NCBI GenBank assembly: GCA_021809235.1
Contig: JAKBAG010000038.1
Coordinates: 1-17,104 of the forward strand
Direction: 5' to 3'
DNA length: 17,104 nt
DNA from: Acidobacteriota bacterium
GTDB lineage: Bacteria > Acidobacteriota > Terriglobia > Terriglobales > Acidobacteriaceae
The position numbers and the translations under genes are program-made. Positions 15,454-17,104 of this stretch are shown one piece after another (position 1 is the stretch's first letter; each line of letters starts with the position of its first letter). Below the pieces are notes generated by a model, which was not told where the DNA came from, searched no databases, and worked only from the letters and a program-made list of their open reading frames with translations.

Positions 15454-16251
15454 ATGGCGATGGAAGAGGCAACGATCAAACAGTGTTGCGCAACCTTTTA
15501 TGGCAGCGATCTGGCACTCAAACTGCTGGGCGACAGTTTCCATCCCGGTGGTGTTCGCCTGACCCAGCGCTTGGGCGAACTGCTTAACCTTGCCCCAGAG
15601 ATGCATGTGCTGGATGTAGCGTCCGGACGGGGAACCAGTGCACTACATCTGGCGAAATCGTTTGGATGCCGCGTGACTGGAATTGATCTAAGCGAAGCTA
15701 ATATCGCAGCAGCACGCGATGCAGCCGATGCTGAAGGGATAGGCGAGTGTTTAGATTTTGCATTGGCAGATGCCGAGCATCTGCCCTTCAACGATGCAAG
15801 CTTTGATGCGATCGTGTGCGAATGCGCCTTTTGCACATTTCCAGGCAAGGACATGGCGACAACTGAATTTGCACGCGTTTTGAAGAATGGCGGCGCTGTG
15901 GGCATCAGCGATTTGACACGAACACCAGCACCATTGCCGGAGTTGCAGGATCTGCTGGCTTGGATTGCTTGTATTGGTGATGCACTGCCCATGCAGGAGT
16001 ACGCGTCCATACTTACCCATGGTGGATTGACGGTGGAACATATGGAAGCGCAGAATGATGCGCTTGCAGAGATGGTGCGCGGTGTGCAATCCCGGCTTCT
16101 GGGCTTGGAGATAGCTTCCGGACTGGGCAAGCTGGATATTCCAGGGCTCGACCTTAGCACTGCCAAAAGGTTCGCCGCCGCGGCTGCGGAGGCCATTCGT
16201 AGCGGAAAACTCGGCTATGCCATACTGGTTGCCCGGAGCCGGACACAATGA
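15454..16251 (+). CDS. class I SAM-dependent methyltransferase (265 aa)
   Basis: Rossmann-fold methyltransferase. Motif I is VLDVASGRG (52-60), the acidic ribose contact is Asp79 in GIDLS, motif II is ADAEHLPF (105-112), and post-II is FDAIVCECAFCTFP (117-130). The N-terminus has a Cys11-Cys12 pair and a SFHPGG turn. With Cys122, Cys124 and Cys127 near the active cleft, a thiol-, arsenic- or metal-linked acceptor is conceivable, as in ArsM-like enzymes, but a UbiE-like small-molecule or lipid acceptor fits equally. Its ribosome site GGAG lies in the last codons of the radical SAM gene, and its stop overlaps the next start by ATGA, so it is tightly coupled to both neighbours. Confidence 0.82.
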   Translation: MAMEEATIKQCCATFYGSDLALKLLGDSFHPGGVRLTQRLGELLNLAPEMHVLDVASGRGTSALHLAKSFGCRVTGIDLSEANIAAARDAADAEGIGECLDFALADAEHLPFNDASFDAIVCECAFCTFPGKDMATTEFARVLKNGGAVGISDLTRTPAPLPELQDLLAWIACIGDALPMQEYASILTHGGLTVEHMEAQNDALAEMVRGVQSRLLGLEIASGLGKLDIPGLDLSTAKRFAAAAAEAIRSGKLGYAILVARSRTQ

Positions 16252-16904
16252 CTATGCGTACTCATTCATCCACGACCAACAGAACTCTGGAGCACTCGAT
16301 GCAAGTTGCCATACATGCAGCACGAGGGCATCACTCCTACCCAAGCGTTATTCGTTCCATTGTGTTTATGCTTGCAGTTGTGCTTCCAGGGTTGGCGTTA
16401 ATCTCTGCCTTTGCCGAGACACCTGCCGTAGGAGCACAGGCACCTGATTTTACGCTTCGAACTCCCCTGGGTCATCCTGTTTCGATGCATAGTCAGCTTG
16501 GGAACGGTCCGCTAATACTAATTGTGTTGCGCGGATATCCAGGCTATCAGTGCCCGTACTGTCACCGGCAGGTGCATGATTTCATCCTGCATGCAGCTGA
16601 TTTTGCCGAATTGCAGGCAAGGGTTCTACTCGTGTATCCGGGACCGGCCGCTCAGCTTAACGAGCGCGCCAAAGAGTTTCTGGCATCGGAATCGCAGTTG
16701 CCGTCCAACGTGGTACTTGTGACGGATCCGGACTATGTTGCAACCAGTCTCTACGGTCTCCGATGGAATGCTCCGAATGAAACAGCATACCCTTCAACCA
16801 TTATCTTGAACAGGAAGGGAAAGATCCTCTTCGAAAAAATCAGCCGCAGCCATGGCGATCGATTTTCAGCTGAAGATGCTCTGAAGCAAATCCGCAGACC
16901 CTAA
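16248..16904 (+). CDS. exported peroxiredoxin/redoxin-like protein with CPYC motif (218 aa)
   Basis: Thioredoxin-fold protein of the AhpC/TSA (peroxiredoxin) group. Residues about 33-56 form a signal sequence (VIRSIVFMLAVVLPGLALIS, then AFA/ETP as a likely cleavage site), placing it outside the cytoplasm. The mature part starts with VGAQAPDFTL, the usual peroxiredoxin opening, and carries Cys102-Pro-Tyr-Cys105 in a GYQCPYCHRQV helix start; a later AYPSTIILN holds the cis-Pro strand. It may reduce peroxides or transfer disulfides. The ATGA overlap with the methyltransferase sets the start; Met18 would give a more conventional signal peptide. It closes the readable rightward operon and suggests that envelope redox stress is part of the cluster's task. 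Confidence 0.8.
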   Translation: MTMRTHSSTTNRTLEHSMQVAIHAARGHHSYPSVIRSIVFMLAVVLPGLALISAFAETPAVGAQAPDFTLRTPLGHPVSMHSQLGNGPLILIVLRGYPGYQCPYCHRQVHDFILHAADFAELQARVLLVYPGPAAQLNERAKEFLASESQLPSNVVLVTDPDYVATSLYGLRWNAPNETAYPSTIILNRKGKILFEKISRSHGDRFSAEDALKQIRRP

Positions 16905-16925
16905 TCGCGGAGAGGAAGCAAAATT

Positions 16926-17104
16926 TTGCGAGTAGTTTCCGGCCGATGGCAGCGGGAAGAGAATGCGGCATTCGCTATGTATTCTTCTGTGCTGGACCTC
17001 AGTAGTATAGAAGGTTTGAATCTCCTGTACATTCGGGTAATATTACTTGCTGCGTTGCGAGCAGGTGTGATTTCCTCATCGTTTCTGGAAGAATGTGTGA
17101 ATGT
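16926..17104 (+). CDS. partial ORF of unknown function, runs off the window
   Basis: The frame is open from a TTG at 16926 to the window end (59 codons). GAGAGGAA stands about 9 bases before the TTG, 21 bases after the peroxiredoxin stop, so it may continue the operon. A later in-frame ATG at 16978 is an alternative start. The visible part is hydrophobic in places (LNLLYIRVILLAALRAG) and is not recognised. The chance that it is not a gene is substantial. Confidence 0.35.
   Translation, partial: MRVVSGRWQREENAAFAMYSSVLDLSSIEGLNLLYIRVILLAALRAGVISSSFLEECVN

Overview
The window holds two regions that meet near position 9,417. The left part (1-9,417) looks like the right end of an integrated mobile element. 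The right part (9,418-17,104) looks like ordinary chromosome carrying a divergent, ECF-sigma-linked gene cluster. Codon use, moderate GC, a four-cysteine integrase and a Tes-like radical SAM enzyme would fit an Acidobacteriota chromosome (Terriglobia type). That assignment is an inference from protein character only.

Mobile region. The first 240 bases contain no gene but a dense run of hairpins, possibly part of a structured RNA. Positions 241-396 carry four copies of a palindrome (consensus TGTCYAC-W-GTRGACA). A leftward four-gene operon follows (7,286 down to 488): a small AlpA/excisionase-type HTH protein, a basic winged-helix-like protein, an 898-aa recombinase-like protein whose catalytic residues are partly lost, and a 1,048-aa tyrosine recombinase with an intact catalytic set. 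The last two overlap by ATGA. Beyond the operon start, a 676-base gene-free stretch (7,341-8,016) holds TGTCCAAAT half-sites and a pair of competing perfect hairpins. A separate leftward tyrosine integrase (8,017-9,309) comes next, with its own promoter. Immediately upstream of that promoter lies a 23-base copy of the 3' end of a tRNA-Ser (9,395-9,417) with no tRNA body before it. This reads as an attachment-site scar and marks the right boundary of the element. The intact tRNA-Ser should lie left of the window.

Chromosomal region. A leftward operon (13,203 down to 9,556) encodes an ECF sigma factor, a small zinc-binding anti-sigma factor, an MFS transporter and an FAD/NAD(P) disulfide oxidoreductase, mostly with overlapping or touching ends. 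Divergent from it, rightward, are a small methionine-rich membrane protein, a radical SAM protein resembling the MJ0619/tetraether-synthase (Tes) family, a class I SAM methyltransferase and an exported peroxiredoxin-like CPYC protein. The 116-base gap between the two arms contains a perfect 13-bp inverted repeat, placing TGTAACCTTT facing outward on both strands; this could be a shared ECF promoter or operator. The eight genes look like one regulated module combining lipid or thiol/metal chemistry, export and redox defence. The trigger and the product are not evident from the sequence. A partial ORF of unknown function runs off the right end.
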